Below the pieces are notes generated by a model. That model made no database searches and had not been told where the DNA came from. It worked only from the letters and a program-made list of their open reading frames with translations. 64,000 bases of DNA, from NCBI GenBank assembly GCA_905331475.1, contig CAJNYU010001450.1, forward strand, positions 22,654-86,653, given 5' to 3'. Each line of letters starts with the position of its first letter. Within the stretch, counting starts at the first letter, position 1. Below, one piece after another: positions 37,901 to 49,961 of this stretch. The stretch is from Rotaria socialis. Lineage: Eukaryota; Rotifera; Eurotatoria; Philodinida; Philodinidae. A program made the position numbers and the translations under genes.

Positions 37901-40900
37901 TGACATGATTCAATTGTCATTTGTTTTACAACACGGCAAGACCAACTTTTTTTTCATTGAAGCATTCGTCAAAAAAAGTGTTTAGAATACTTTACCGTTT
38001 CTAAAATACAAAAATTAGAGAATTAATACGAAGCTTTGCAATTGATTGATGTTTTTCTTTAACAGCAAAAATTAGCTCATGTCGCAAAATGTGTCATAAT
38101 ACCATTGATTGTTTCTCTTGCAAGACAATAGTTATTTATTGTGCACGTTCATGATTGTTCGTTTTTAGTTTTGGTGAGTCAGTTAAGTGAAGTGATTAGA
38201 ATATTAAGTTCAAGAATAAATATAGCAATTGCAATGTGCCCTAGTTTTGTTCGCTTATGTTTTTTTCTTTTTCTTTTTCTGCTTCTTGCACGATGAAGTG
38301 CAAGTGGATGCATGCATATGGGAAAGTGACAATTCACATTTATTGACACTCAAATCAATATCGAATATAATTTATATCTCGATTGATTCTTTAATATTAT
38401 ACCATACATTTACTCGGGATTTATAATCGATTACATAAACAGATTCAAAGAAATATGCAGCTAAGATAGGGAAGAACGTTTCGTTGATTCAGAAAAAGCA
38501 TCTGATATTTGATGTATATAAATGGAAAAAGATTCAAATTGGCTAAAACATCAATAAAAGACTGTTAAAATTTATTTATTTACAGAATTACACATGGAAA
38601 AAAGCTTTCTAATAAAGGTATGCATTTGAAATGTGGTGGGCCATTGTCGAGAGCAACAGTGTGTGTTTTGGGTGACGAAAGAAAAAAAGGTAAACTAGCA
38701 AACTTTGCAATCTTTGAGTTTTTATTTTCTTGCTTTTCATTCAGTTTTTAAATTTTATATTAAAAAATAATTTTGGATTTCTTCTCATTTTATATGTGTA
38801 AAAAATGATTTCATTAGTTGATCAAAACTTCAAATCTACTGATTAAATTTTAAGGGTTTTACTCTTATTGGTACATAAAGAGAAAACTGACCATTTTTCA
38901 ATAGTCATTGTTAAATATTAACGCTAAGCATCTACCTATACTGATATAGTATAGATCTATAGCTATTTATCTTTCTACATCCAATAGTAGAAGTCAGAAT
39001 ATCTTCGATATTAAAAACACCATAGATATTTCAAGAAGTCGCCGACGAAAGTTTTTGGTCTCGATAGAAACGGATCTCTACGTAAATATTATTTTATTAA
39101 AGTTGAAGCTTCAACAAGAAATCAAAATTACATTGTAAGCTAGATTACAACTAAATCTTGAAGACATGCATAAACGCTACGCGGTCTATAATATATATAT
39201 ATAATAACTGTATAGGATGGTTCAAAATTGAAATAACAGATACTACAGGATAGATGAGTATCTTGGTATTTCTTAAATCATGCTTGTTATTTTTCATTCT
39301 CCGATCTTGAATTTTCTCCGAAAAGATACGCCATTCAGTTCTCCATAACACCTGTACCACAAGATTTTCTGTTGAAAATCGAACGAAAATATATTCAAAC
39401 GAATCGTTGACACGTAGAAAAGAGCCAACTTCCACAGCTTAAAAATCATTTCTTCAGGTTTTTTTTCATTCTGATTGAAAACGAATATTATACCAGATTC
39501 AGAGGCGCAACATGACCTTGACTTTTTTGTTTTTCTTCTATTCGGCAGGCGCCAAATATCCAATTTTAGTCACATTGCATATGATTTTTAAAAGTTAGTT
39601 TTGTTCGACTTTTAATTTGATTTCAACGATTTTTCAACTACTCACCGAGGAATACACACCCTCACTACCGCTTCTTTATCTGTAGATCTGGATGGAGATG
39701 GTAAATTTCATTGTTTTTAAGTGGCTTTTAAAGTTTATTCTTTTAATTCTTCGCTTAACTTTCAATAGAAAATCTGTTTGCACAGGTGTTCTATAGAATT
39801 GAATGTCGGATCTTCTGGAGAAAAGTTTAAATCCAGAGAATGAAAAAGTAACAAAAATGACTCACGAGACTCATTTATTCTGTCGCACTCGTTACATTGT
39901 TTGCAAAGACATCTCTACATTTATACACGTTTCTTTACTCTCATTCGTCATTTTGTTTGGAGAACATGTTAAAATGCATATATGATTTAAAGATTTTCAG
40001 CTTGCCAAAAAAGCATAGGCAATCGTTAAATATGGACCCAATACTTAGATAGACGAGTGTTTTTGTGCATAAATGATTATTTTACTGAAAAACAACTATG
40101 AATGTTTTCGTCACTGAATACGTCCTCCTTTCCTACATGATGTCATGTCCATTTAACGATATTCGTTGTCTGGTTATCGAGTAAATATCGAATTCATGTG
40201 TTTCTATTGCTTTCAAAAATTTTGTTCAACATTCTATCTGCATACCAAATGTATAAAAGAGACGATTTCACCTTTTTATTTATGATCGAAAACCTTCGTA
40301 CTCATGGTGTTTATATTATTCGTTGTTGGAAATTCGATTGCCAACGGTGCATCTGAAGATTTTAGTCAATCTAGTCAAGGTTTAAGTAAATATTATTCGA
40401 AAACATCTGACTATAATTTAAATTATGAATAAAAATTTATTTTGTTATTCTATTTTCATCTAGCTACGTGTTGCAGTTCTTGCCAGAAACTCACCAGAAT
40501 AATACTTTTGAAAAAAATTCCACATCTGCTAATAGTTTATTAGGTCCCTTGGGATTCAGTCTATTGCTTTCAAATAAATATTGAGCATATTACCTTCTTG
40601 GCAGTTCATATGTCATACATTTTGCTATGTATGCCAGGAAGGAAGAAAACCTGGCTTTCTAAGTATAAATCACGAAGAAAATGAATTCAAAAACCTCTAT
40701 CCAAACGTTCAAGTAGGATTCAAAAACTGAGATAGGTACTTTTCTTTTTTGATTTTATTAAATAGAAATTGTCTTCAAAAATTAGCTGTCAATGTTTTTT
40801 TTTTATAGACATATCAACTCTTCATTTTGTTTCAGATTATAAATGCTTGCAGAGATGACTGTATTACCGCGCATAATACAGAATTTGTTTTCCTATTGTT

Positions 40901-41257
40901 AGTTTAGTGTAGTATGATTGATAATATCACTTCGATAAAACTGAGTCATTTAGTGAAACTGCCAATATAAAATCTCTTCTCTTTATTTTGTTTTACACCT
41001 ACGCCTCAATTATAATTACTTCATTGAGGAACCTTATTCTTGCCGTTTCTTTCCAAAGTATCGATAAATAAATATTGCATGGCATACATGGAAGGTATGC
41101 ATGCTTGACATGAGACCTTTTTGTCAACAAAAATGAATCATTACAGTGTCACAGGTTTTTTATCTTTGTTCGTTTATAATATTTAGAATAGTGAAATAAA
41201 TTCAACGAACAGCAATATTTTCAATTCAATCAATCCAGTAAATACTTGACGAATTCG
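34954..41257. other. Long intergenic stretch, mostly featureless
   Basis: No gene is supported over 6.3 kb. It holds simple repeats (a TA run at about 35995-36016 and GA-rich sequence at 36090-36240). A minus-strand ATG frame of 82 codons (37920-37672) looks partly coding but has no motif. A short signal-peptide-like frame starts at 40304. Minus-strand frames at 39563-39151 overlap each other and are not called. Confidence 0.5.
35995..36016. repeat. (TA)n microsatellite
   Basis: About 11 consecutive TA dinucleotides, followed by CATATGTGTGTG. Confidence 0.9.
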
Positions 41258-41833
41258 ATGGCAACAACGAACAACTATCGTACCGAGCCATTCACATTTA
41301 ATGGTAAGCAGTCGTGTCCATGGCGTGTGATAAGAAATGGTTTAAACATCGAAGGTCTTTGTAAAAATTCCTCGTGTCAAGCTTATGATAAGATGGTAAT
41401 TATCAATTTGGGCTTTGGTGAATTTGATTTTGCACGTATTGTTCTTCAACGACCAAATAAATGTCCTATATGTAATAGTAAAATTGTACCATTTAAATAC
41501 GCTTTAAACAATTGTCGATGGTGGTATGTTAATCATTATAGTACAAATTCCTTCGCGTTAAATACAGTCACTGATGCATACGAATTAAATAATTTAGAAT
41601 GTGAATATAAAATTTTGGAAACGATGCCGCTACTGAGCAGGAACGAAATATATACAATATCTCAAGAAACTGCTTGTCCCATTTGTTTGATAGACATTAA
41701 AAATGATGATGAAAGTATTTTTCTTCCGTGTGCGCATTCTTTTCATCGTGCTTGCATTTGTGAATGGTTAACATCTAATCAAATCATGTCACATACATGT
41801 CCTCTGTGTAGAGAGCATATTGTTGAAAATTAA
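41258..41833 (+). CDS. RING-H2 protein with Cys-rich N-terminal module
   Basis: Intronless gene of 191 aa, probably an E3 ubiquitin ligase. The C-terminal RING-H2 (about 142-187) reads CPIC, then LPCAHSFHRAC, then CPLC, with all eight zinc ligands in the C3H2C3 order and the Trp of CEWL that usually contacts the E2. The N-terminal half (about 20-95) contains GLNIEGLCKNSSCQAY, VIINLGFGEF, a CPIC pair and NNCRWWY. I associate this Cys-rich pattern with uncharacterised proteins of rotifers and some protists and fungi, but from memory only. The frame opens with TTG 12 nt earlier; the first ATG is 41258 (MATTNNYR). No membrane helix is seen. Substrate and partner are unknown. Confidence 0.85.
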   Translation: MATTNNYRTEPFTFNGKQSCPWRVIRNGLNIEGLCKNSSCQAYDKMVIINLGFGEFDFARIVLQRPNKCPICNSKIVPFKYALNNCRWWYVNHYSTNSFALNTVTDAYELNNLECEYKILETMPLLSRNEIYTISQETACPICLIDIKNDDESIFLPCAHSFHRACICEWLTSNQIMSHTCPLCREHIVEN

Positions 41834-42442
41834 CAAGTACAATAGCAATGCAAAACATTCTATATTAGAATAGACTATTACATATGCATATTGTTCAACT
41901 CTGATATATTATTTTAATAGTTTATATTATTTATGACAACTTGCTAAATAATCATGAATTTGAATATACTTCAAATGATTCCAAAAGTATCAAAGCAAAA
42001 TTATGTATATGGAACCAGGAGATTCATTATTTATTTAATATTCGAACAGTCAAGAAAAATTTCATAATATTCAACATCTATTTCAGTCTCATATTTTTGA
42101 TACTCTGCTTTGAAGCGTCTGAATTGTATTTTTTTTACTATTACTTCTGCTGTTCAAGAAAAACAAAAGTTGTTGCATATTCAAGTTTATTGAAATTTAA
42201 GAAAAGGAAATTTTAAGACTAAATATTTTTGCTAGAGATAAATACATTTGTGAATGTTGTGGTTCATCAGAGTACAATAGCGAAAATGCGGGAAAGAACA
42301 GTTGAATGAGATAAAACAATACTGAAGAAAATTTGAATTCAGCACTTTAACAACACGGAGAAAATACTAACATGAAATACCAATAAGTCATAAATACATA
42401 AAATAAGTTGAATACGCATTAAGAACAATATTTAGATAAAGA
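41834..42442. other. Intergenic between convergent genes
   Basis: The RING gene and the P-type ATPase gene end toward each other. A 91-codon AT-rich frame (41941-42216) has no motif and is not called. Confidence 0.6.
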
Positions 42443-42448
42443 TTTATT
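42443..42448 (-). promoter_or_regulatory. Poly(A) signal of the P-type ATPase gene
   Basis: AATAAA on the minus strand, about 75 nt after the stop codon at 42523. Confidence 0.6.
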
Positions 42449-42522
42449 TCACATGTCTCTCAAGAATACATCGCATTCTTTACCAGTCGTATACAATGGT
42501 TAGTAAATAAAAACTATTCGTA

Positions 42523-45500
42523 TCACCAAGCAATTTTAGCAAGAAAACTATTCGGAAATTTTCTTATCAGAAGTTTTCTTAATTCATCGATTAAAAGCCA
42601 TAGTATACCGAAGCCTAATGTTGGTAATACATATATTACCGGTGCTGATGCTGTGTGAAATACTTCATTGAACCATTGCACTTTTGTTACCAACAGTTGA
42701 ATACCAACCGATAAAATCATAGCAATAAATACATACAAATTTTGGCCTTTACCCCAAAATGGATTATGGTCAATAATTGAAGCATATCTTGTACGTGTTG
42801 CAAAATAATTAAAAAATTGAAATAAACAAAGTGAACAATAATATACCGATTGAGAAATATATGTCATTTGAATCAACTGTTCTATCGAATATGGTGTCAG
42901 AGGGCTTTTACCGAATTTCTCGTAAGTAAACATAAATGAATCGAATGGAACGCCATGATCAATCCAATAGAAACAAAAACAAAAGAATCCTGTAAAACAT
43001 TCTATATTGCCTACAAAAATATATGCATGAAGAAGTAATTTCCAATTCAATAGATGATCTTTTGAACGAACTGAAGGAGGTCGTGTCATGATATCGCCTT
43101 CAGCCTTTTCTGCTACAATAGCAAGTGACATGAAAACATCTATAAAACAAAATCTAATCAAACAGCCAAGCCAATGTTTTAAACATACCATTCAACATGC
43201 AAAATATTGTAGCATAGAAAGCTGATAAAGCTAAAGGCATACCGAACCAATAATTAAAAAAGACGGGCCAAATTTGTGACCAACTACCTACAATAAATCG
43301 TTTGAAGTGAGAAATAAAATCTGATTGAAAACTTCAATAGATGACCTGCAGGTAAAAGATAGATGGCAACTTTCTTCAAGTTATCACTTAACAATCGTCC
43401 TGTTTCAATAGCTTTAATAATTGATGCAAAATTATTATCTAATAATATCATATCACCAGCTTCTTTTGAAACTTCGGTACCAGATTGCATGGCAACACCA
43501 AGATTAGCACATTTCAAAGCAGGCGCATCATTGGTACCATCGCCTGTTACAGCAACAACTTCAGCACGTCGTTGAAATTCGGAAACAATCCGTAATTTTT
43601 GTTCCGGTGATGTACGTGCAAAAACGAGTTCTTGATGGGATAGCACCCAATCCCACATAAAACTATCCATATAATTTATTTCAGCACCGGAAACAACAAC
43701 AGCATACGGTATGTATGCCATTTTATCCGTTGGATCAATCTCGCTTTGAGTTTCATCAAATTGATTGAGAATTGACAATCCTATACGTTTATACCATGGA
43801 TTTCGTTGTGATTCATTATCATGATCGTAGGTTAATTTTCGTTTTGTTATCCGTTTAGTATTTTGCAGTAATGAATTGTTTGTATTTTTTCCATGTGGTT
43901 CATATTTTTGAATAAGTTCATCGTTTCGATATAGACTAAGAACAGTTTTACCATCTTTACTTTTTTCTACTTTAAATGTATCGACACCATTCGTGTCAGC
44001 AATATCAGGTGTAAGAATATTTACTTGTTTCGCAATAGCTTTTGCTGTTGTTGGATGATCACCAGTGACCATAGCTATACGAATATGAGCTCCACGAGCT
44101 TTTAAAACAGCAGCAGGTACTTCTGGTCGAGGTGGATCGAGTAAAGAGAAAAGACCAATGAAACAATAATCATTTGATGGAAATCCACTAAGATCTTCAG
44201 CTTCGCTAGGTGTTGATGATTGTTGACTGTCTTTATATTTCTCCATCATGCTATCATACTGTTGACGAGGAAGTTTTTGTTGGCACAGAGCAATAACACG
44301 ATAACCATTTTTACCTAATTTTTCTTGTCGAACAGCTAATGCGTTCTTCACTTCCGTATCGAATGGTAGGATTTCGTCATTATTCGTTTTATAGGTTGAA
44401 CATCGTTGCATAACCATATCAGGTGCACCTTTCATTGTTATTAAAACGAAACGATCTTTTTCTACTATGGACGAATCTGATACTTCAAGTTGATTTGCGG
44501 AGATCATAAATTTATTTGCTGAATTAAAGGGTAACACTTTTAAACGTGGATTGACACTTTGTACTCTTACAATATCAACAGAACATTGATCAACACAAAG
44601 ATGATAAAGGGCTGTATCGGCAGCATCACCTACAAGTTTGACTTTTGACGTAGCTCCTACTTTATCTTGACCGAATTCAATGTCTTTTATGATTTGTTTA
44701 CTCGCATTATTACAAAGAGCTGCACCAATTAGAAGATCACGAAATGCTTGTATTCGAACTTCACTGGCGATATTTAATTTTTCCGATCCTTCAGAACTGT
44801 TGTCTACCAATGGTAAACGTTCAGATTCATCCGGATGACTGTTTGACGATAGTTTTCGTGCTAGTTTATTTGCACCGTTCGATAGTCGACGAGCTATCTT
44901 TAAAGCATCACTTGATAGTCGACGAATTCTTTGAAAAAACGTGCGAGTTGGTTCTATTTTAGGTTGAGGTATGGGAACATTGTAAACACATTGCGTATCC
45001 CATAACAGATGAGTTACAGTCATTTTATTTTGTGTCAATGTTCCTGTTTTATCCGTCGCAATAACAGAAACAGAATTGAATGTTTCCACGATTTGTAAAC
45101 TTTTGACTAAGACACGTTGTCGATACATTTGTGTGGCAACAATCGTCAATACTAAACAATAGGCAAAAAAAATAATAAACGTAAATTATATGAATTAATA
45201 AAATATTCTTAATCTACAACTATGATGGCTAGATTCTTGCTACGATTCTATATAAAAATATTTTAGTGTTTTTAGGATTCTTATAAAACTGTAAGACATA
45301 CTACTATTTATCTCTTTCAAAGACGCTCGTTCCGATAGAATCACCTAATGTAACAGCAGATGGTAACCCCATTGGTAAGAAAGCAACAATCAAACCAACT
45401 GTATTAACGACATTTTGGTCGAGTGTAACAAATCCATGATGGGAATTATTCAGCCATGCACCCCATGTTATCCACAATACAACAATGCCAGTTAGTGTAG

Positions 45501-46476
45501 CAAGTACAACAAATAAAACAAAACGATTTACTTCACGATGTAGACCAGTAATTTCATCTCCTTCACTTCCACGTGTTAATTTGGACATTTTGCCTAATAC
45601 AGTACTGTCACCTGTAGCAATGACAACTGCTTCACCGGTTCCTTGTTCGACCATTGATGAATAAAATCCAATATTTTTTGTTTCCATAAAATTCGAACTG
45701 GTACATTGAATTCCAGCCGATATTGGCATTGATTCACCGGTTAATTCTGATGTATTCACCTATATAGATAGTAGACGAGAAAGTAAAAAAAACTGTTCTC
45801 TCAAAATAAAATAAGAACTTCGAATTACTTTCAAACCATCAGAAGATATGAAACGACAATCTGCAGGTAATTTATCGCCCATTCGGATGAGAATTATATC
45901 ACCTGGAACTAATTCATCGGTAATAATTTGTTGTTCTCTTCCGTCGCGTCGAACCGTTGCTAATGTTGGTATTAATTTCGAAAATGCTGCAACAATTTTA
46001 ATTGATTTTATTTCTTGATAAGAATTCAACATTGAATTCAAAATAATGACGATAAATATTAAAATACCCAAAGCTAAATTTGATAAATCCGGATGAGCTG
46101 AACCAAATGCTTTGTAAGCTAGAAGAGCCAAAATACCACCACACCAAAGAATACTATTGAAACCTGCAAATAATTGTTTAAATAAAAGCCAAAAATAACT
46201 TGGAGGTTCAGGTGGCGTAAGTCTGTTGGGACCGTATTGAGCACGAGCATCTGGTACAGAGTTCGATGATAAACCGGTATTTGGATTAGTATGGAAGCGT
46301 TTGAATACTTCCTCCAATGCTATCATATGAATTGCCTGCTGTTCTGGATGAGCCTTTTCTATGCCGCCCCATAGTTCAACAGTAGAATCGTGCGTCGTAG
46401 ATAATTGATGAGAAGGAGTATTACTACCGGTATTCAGCTGCTGATTTTTATCGTCTCGAGCATTTTTTTTATCCAT
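42523..46476 (-). CDS. P-type ATPase, IIC (Na,K/H,K) clade, atypical cation site
   Basis: ATP-driven cation transporter of a membrane. Exons 46476-45829, 45759-45345, 45151-43346, 43287-43189 and 43139-42523 sum to exactly 1195 codons (1194 aa). The catalytic core is complete: TGES in the actuator (about 223-226), phosphorylated Asp in DKTGTLTQNK (about 388), KGAPD, MVTGDHPTTAKAIA and the hinge VTGDGTNDAPALK. The C-terminal ten-helix layout and LLIDELRKLLIRKFP match the alpha subunit of Na,K-ATPase. The ion site differs: M4 has FLPMGLPSAVTL instead of VPEGL, so the key Glu is Met; M5 has LPAGSWSQIWP where NIPEI is usual; M6 has MLNDVFMSLA, keeping one Asp. A basic Ser-rich insert (RRLSSDALKIARRLSNG) after M4 could be phosphorylated. 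Substrate ion is therefore unclear. No beta subunit gene is nearby. Confidence 0.9.
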
Positions 46477-47298
46477 GCTAAATGATAAATAGATTAAAAT
46501 TTGATATAGATGAGATTGATGTTGTTTTTATAAATAATTGTAATTTCGATTTGTTTCATTTTGAGATTTCTGTTTAGATATTCTAAACAAAGATAAAAGT
46601 TAATCGAATTCCAACAAGTTGAAAAAACATTTTTTCAATACATTGAGATTTTACTAAAACTGCCACATCATTATTCCCTGAAGTTGAAGAAAATAAAGCT
46701 ACAGTCAGTTCATGAATATTTCTTCTTAATTCTGATGATGAACGAATGCGTAGAAAGTGTTTACAGAAGCTTAAAAAGTAGTTTTCTCTATAATATATTC
46801 TTTCAACTATTTACAATTTTGTCTCGCTGTTATAATGAAGCAGATATTTTTGAAAGAATACAATTGTGTTAATCACTTTTTGCTGTATTTTACATAATTT
46901 CAAAAACGTTTGATCAATTTTCTTCATATTGACTACAGCATACATCAGATGCTGCTCGAATTGTTTCAAACTAATCTTTGAAAACTTTCTTTAAATGAAT
47001 TCATCAAAAAATGAATCTTTGATTTTACGAACGATCCTAATCAACGAAATACTTTTTGTTTTTACATACGACAGAGCTTGAAAACAAAATACAAAATTAT
47101 ATCTGTCCTTTAACTCTTAAAAAATCACACTTTTCTAAAAATGGTATTAGAATTATACAGAGAAAACTGAATATTCTAACTGGCTGAGCGATGTCAGCTA
47201 TTTCATATCGAATACTTAGATGCCAAAGTAGGCATTAAAGGATTCAATTATATATTGAATCATTGGAAAAATTCCAGAGTGACCATCAATAAACATAA
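46477..47298. other. Intergenic upstream of the ATPase gene
   Basis: AT-rich, probably containing the ATPase promoter; no gene is supported. Confidence 0.55.
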
Positions 47299-47599
47299 CA
47301 GGGGCGGTGGAGCGTCATTAAGTTAGGTGAGGCTCATAATGTTTTTTCTACCGTGGAATTTTATGAACGCATCAAGCAGAAAATAAGTCTTCTTTTTTAT
47401 TGAACTGCAGTAAAAATAAAAATGGTCAGTATAAAAAAGATGATTGGAAAATACCAAAAAAGACTTTTTTTGCTCCTGTTTTGATGCAAGAATAAAAAAA
47501 TAACAATATTCAGTACAAAAGTAAGCGAGGCTGAGCCTCATCTTGTGAAATATAGGTGAGGCTCAAGCCTCATGGGTCTCAATGGCTCCGCCGCCACTG
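47299..47599. mobile_element. hAT-like MITE, 301 bp
   Basis: Terminal inverted repeats CAGGGGCGGTGGAGC and GCTCCGCCGCCACTG differ at two of 15 positions. The 8-bp flanks are AAACATAA (47291-47298) and AAACGTAA (47600-47607), seven of eight matching. Near the right end GAGGCTCA-type words repeat (GAGGCTGAGCCTC, GTGAGGCTCAAGCCTC) and one copy lies near the left end. The CAG-GGCGG terminus and 8-bp duplication mark a hAT element without transposase. Confidence 0.85.
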
Positions 47600-49153
47600 A
47601 AACGTAATCAAGTGATTCGTTGACTAGATTACTAAAAGGACATATTTTCGTAGGCAATCTCTTCTCAATAGTGAGATTACGATTCTAGTAGGCAATTAAA
47701 ATCTTATTACTACTCTGCGCGATTGATCTGAAACTCATTATTATGAATATCTTATAGCGACATGCGATGAAGCAATTTTTTTACAAAAAAGGTTTTCTTT
47801 TTCTCGTACATTGAAAACAATGATTCCGTTTAAATTATCCATCACCTAGTAATCCTTCCAAAGCTCAACAATGAAATATACTTTTTGACTAATATATTCT
47901 TAATCTAATTAGAATAATCGGACATTCTAACAACGAAAATTGTGTATTTGAAATCAGGTTAAAAGTAATAAATCGATGTATATTTGTCAAGCACTGCACC
48001 TTTCTCAAGATTATGTCGAAAACTCAAGCTAACCAAAGTGTAAACTTCAATGTGAAAATTTTCTTTTAAATCTTTAAAAATAAGTTATACTAATCCAAGA
48101 CAAGCATATAGATCTTTTAGATTTTAAATACACATTTTTAGTTGAAAAAATAATCTCTCACTATTCTAATAAGAATCAATAAACTATCAGTCGAAAAGAA
48201 TACTTTTTGGTACTCACAATTACTATGCGTTTGAATGAAGTATTAAGTCGATAAATTTAGATCTTGATAAATGTTTCATATTTTAGAACTGTGGTGAGAA
48301 AAAAAAACATTTCACAACTTGTCAGTTTAGAATGGTACATTGGTTTTTAAGCATAACAAGTAGAAAAAGTTTTTCATCACTGTCCTTGCATTTCATACAC
48401 AAGGGAACAATATAATCTGAAAAAGAAAATAGAAGTACAACATTTTATCAAACTCCAATATGTAATTCAAACTGAAACAGCTGAAATCAACAGTCTACAG
48501 AAATACTGCTATCTATGATGGTGAAGCAGATTATACACAGACACACTTGTTTTGATGCTTAATTATCTAATACAAACTGTAATCGATTTCTTCAATCTGA
48601 ATAGAGTTTTAGAAAAATACAAAATCTATTAAACAAGAAGATGAGTCTTCATCATTGAACTATTGCATTCCTCATTAACAAGAAAACATCATTACAGAAA
48701 AAAAAAACATTGCCAAGAAGCAGTCTTCACCAATATTAATCATGATTTCCATTTAGACGAACGACACTGTATATGAACCAATCACAATGTTATGAAAAGA
48801 GAAGAAAAAAAAGCATGTGAGCGTTAGTTACGCTTGGATGCGCAGTTAGAACCGTTTTGTATGTTCTACTTGAATGAATCGATATAGAATAAATATAGAA
48901 AAAAATCAAATCTCTCAAAATGCTCAGTACGAGACTTCGGAAAAATTCTAGGATACATTTATACGCCCTTACTACGAATAAAATATATACAAGGCAACAA
49001 AATATCAAAATTTAAAGAATTTAGTTCACTTAATATTATTGAAGAACAAAGATATCAGATGCAAAAGGCTCGTATATGAATCATCAAATATTAATATCAA
49101 AATATGCCAATAAAGTATAATAAACAGCTACTGCATTTAGAAACCTTCTTATT
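47600..49153. other. Intergenic, no gene seen
   Basis: AT-rich sequence between two mobile elements. A 72-codon minus-strand frame at 49008-48790 has no motif. Confidence 0.5.
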
Positions 49154-49961
49154 ACTTAGATGTGACCAAAAGTTCTGTCATCATTAAATAAAAATGTAAA
49201 GATAAGGAGATACTTTTAATTTAATTTTATCAAATGTCGGGGATAGTTGCCAATATTATTTATTCCAAGATCAATATTTTCGAACAATTAATTAAAAGTG
49301 TTCTTGAACTCTTTTTCTGATAAAATTTTCAGCTATCTTGGATACCGCATGAGCACAGCAGATTTCATTTGTTTTAAAATTTAGCGAAATTTTATTCGAT
49401 TATGTCAATTGCCTTTTAGAACTAACTAGTGATGAGATATGGATTTATTTTAGATAGGTTAGTTATCAATCATCTGATGCTAGCCGGCATATTGAAGATG
49501 AAGTTACAAATGGTATATTGAAAATTATCTGAAATATTTTTTAATGTAATTAATATAGGAACAAACAGAGACATCAGATTCAAAATTGCTTGATGGTCAT
49601 CGCTGACTGCATGTTCATCCGATGTTATTTATTATTTTGACAGAAGAAGGCAGTAATATATTTCGTATCCGCCACGTTGATCATACCTAATGCTGCATAG
49701 TATTTGGTTAAATAATTCTATTGCACGAAGTTTAACTAATAAAATAAATGAAATGTGCTGTGCTCATGCGGTATCCAAGATAGCTGAAAATTTTATCAGA
49801 AAAGGAGTTCAAAAACACTTCTAATTAACTGTTCGAAAATATTGATCTTGGAATAAATAATATTGGCAACTATCTCCGACATTTGATAAAATTAAATTAA
49901 ACGTATCTCCTTATCTTTATATTTTTATTTAATGATGACAGAACTTTTGGTCGCACCTAAG
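49154..49961. mobile_element. TA-flanked element with 217-bp inverted repeats
   Basis: The left arm 49154-49370 and right arm 49746-49961 are long inverted copies with few differences, starting CTTAGATGTGACCAAAAG and CTTAGGTGCGACCAAAAG. Both ends are bordered by TA (49152-49153 and 49962-49963), as expected for Tc1/mariner-type insertion. The 375-bp centre has no transposase frame, so this is non-autonomous. The whole element is 808 bp and could fold into a large hairpin. Confidence 0.82.

Noticed and set aside
37672-37920. 82-codon minus-strand ATG frame
   Set aside because: The first half looks coding-like, but there is no motif, no splice partner and a low-complexity end.
45301-45342. Extension of ATPase exon 2 (GDSIGTSVFERDK)
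   Set aside because: A donor at 45344 joins VTL directly to VLTIVATQMY in phase and matches the family; the extension is intronic read-through.
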